DNA from: JACVRW01 sp963739095
GTDB lineage: Bacteria > Actinomycetota > Thermoleophilia > Solirubrobacterales > Thermoleophilaceae
Reading direction: 5' to 3'
Length of the DNA: 64,000 nt
Assembly: GCA_963739095.1 (NCBI GenBank)
Contig: CAVTZF010000001.1
Location: 1-64,000 of the forward strand
The notes below the pieces were generated by a model that saw only the letters and a list, made by a program, of their open reading frames with translations, did not search any database and was not told where the DNA came from. Both the position numbers and the translations under genes were made by a program. This document shows, piece after piece, positions 63,871 through 64,000 of this stretch. Positions within the stretch are counted from its first letter, which is position 1, and each line of letters opens with the position of its first letter.

Positions 63871-63900
63871 TTGCGTTCTGTGTACCGCTATTGGTAAGGT
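63871..63900 (+). promoter_or_regulatory. Promoter of a plus-strand gene leaving the window
   Basis: TTGCGT (63871-63876), 18-base spacer, TAAGGT (63895-63900). It is followed by GACAGGAGG (63922-63930), a strong Shine-Dalgarno, and the start of an open frame. Confidence 0.55.
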
Positions 63901-63942
63901 GACTTTCCCTATCACGGGTGGGACAGGAGGATGGAGAGCCGC

Positions 63943-64000
63943 GTGACCCCCACAGCAGTGCGCCAGCGTTCCAGGGCCGCCCACCCCGGGGTCCGCCGCG
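63943..64000 (+). CDS. Start of an unidentified gene
   Basis: A frame with GTG 63943 (or ATG 63931, which lies directly against the AGGAGG) reads VTPTAVRQRSRAAHPGVRR and runs off the window. About 19 residues, too short to identify. The promoter and Shine-Dalgarno support that it is real. By position it could be a keto-acid metabolism gene, but nothing in the sequence shows this. Confidence 0.35.
   Translation, partial: MTPTAVRQRSRAAHPGVRR

Overview
This window looks like chromosomal DNA of a high-GC Actinomycetota. Thermoleophilia (Solirubrobacterales or Gaiellales type) is the best guess, inferred from overall coding style, frequent GTG starts, TAnnnT-type -10 boxes only 6-8 bases before start codons, and the order ftsE-ftsX-ctpA-RNase R-smpB-ssrA. 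No phage module, CRISPR array, tRNA or rRNA gene was seen. Several conserved genes carry apparent single-base indels, so part of the consensus may be draft quality.

Layout. 1-8.1 kb: surface-polysaccharide genes (TylF-like methyltransferase, two tandem StrF-like glycosyltransferases, methyltransferases, a polytopic membrane protein, an O-antigen ligase-like protein). 8.4-10.2 kb: DNA-3-methyladenine glycosylase (tag) and an M20 peptidase. 10.2-16.5 kb: nucleotide-sugar and cell-wall genes: LCP ligase, UDP-glucose dehydrogenase interrupted by a 479-residue intein at its catalytic cysteine, an NDP-sugar pyrophosphorylase and a phosphoglucose/phosphomannose isomerase. 16.5-19.6 kb: methyl-cycle operon (MerR regulator, SahH, and a second SahH paralogue of archaeal/Thermotoga type). 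19.6-27.6 kb: mixed genes (LysR, DUF4234, GT1 glycosyltransferase, GNAT, UDPGP-type uridylyltransferase, CtaG, ComF).

27.6-35.4 kb: housekeeping block with hibernation factor, secA, prfB with a CUU-UGA-C programmed frameshift, LD-carboxypeptidase, a GroES-like protein and ftsH. 35.4-42.4 kb: ArsR/AHSA1 pair, GGDEF protein, nadC-nrtR-nadA (NAD synthesis), a secreted protein, an XRE/membrane-protein pair and a RibD-C reductase. 42.5-47.6 kb: ftsE-ftsX-ctpA-rnb-smpB, followed on the other side of a minus-strand LiaFSR-like envelope-stress operon (PspC/toast-rack protein, small membrane protein, PspC-histidine kinase, NarL-type regulator, nagA) by the tmRNA gene.

52.8-57.8 kb is the most unusual part. 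It holds a coiled-coil protein, a predicted membrane protein that joins peptidoglycan-binding domains outside the cell to a serine-recombinase-like domain inside it (with the catalytic serine apparently lost), and a ~960-residue secreted protein built from roughly fifty 11-residue repeats. 57.8-64 kb returns to metabolism and repair: a gene remnant, an SDR, a cupin, a 5'-3' exonuclease, a UdgX-type uracil-DNA glycosylase, a second SDR, a FadR-type regulator and a leucine/valine dehydrogenase.
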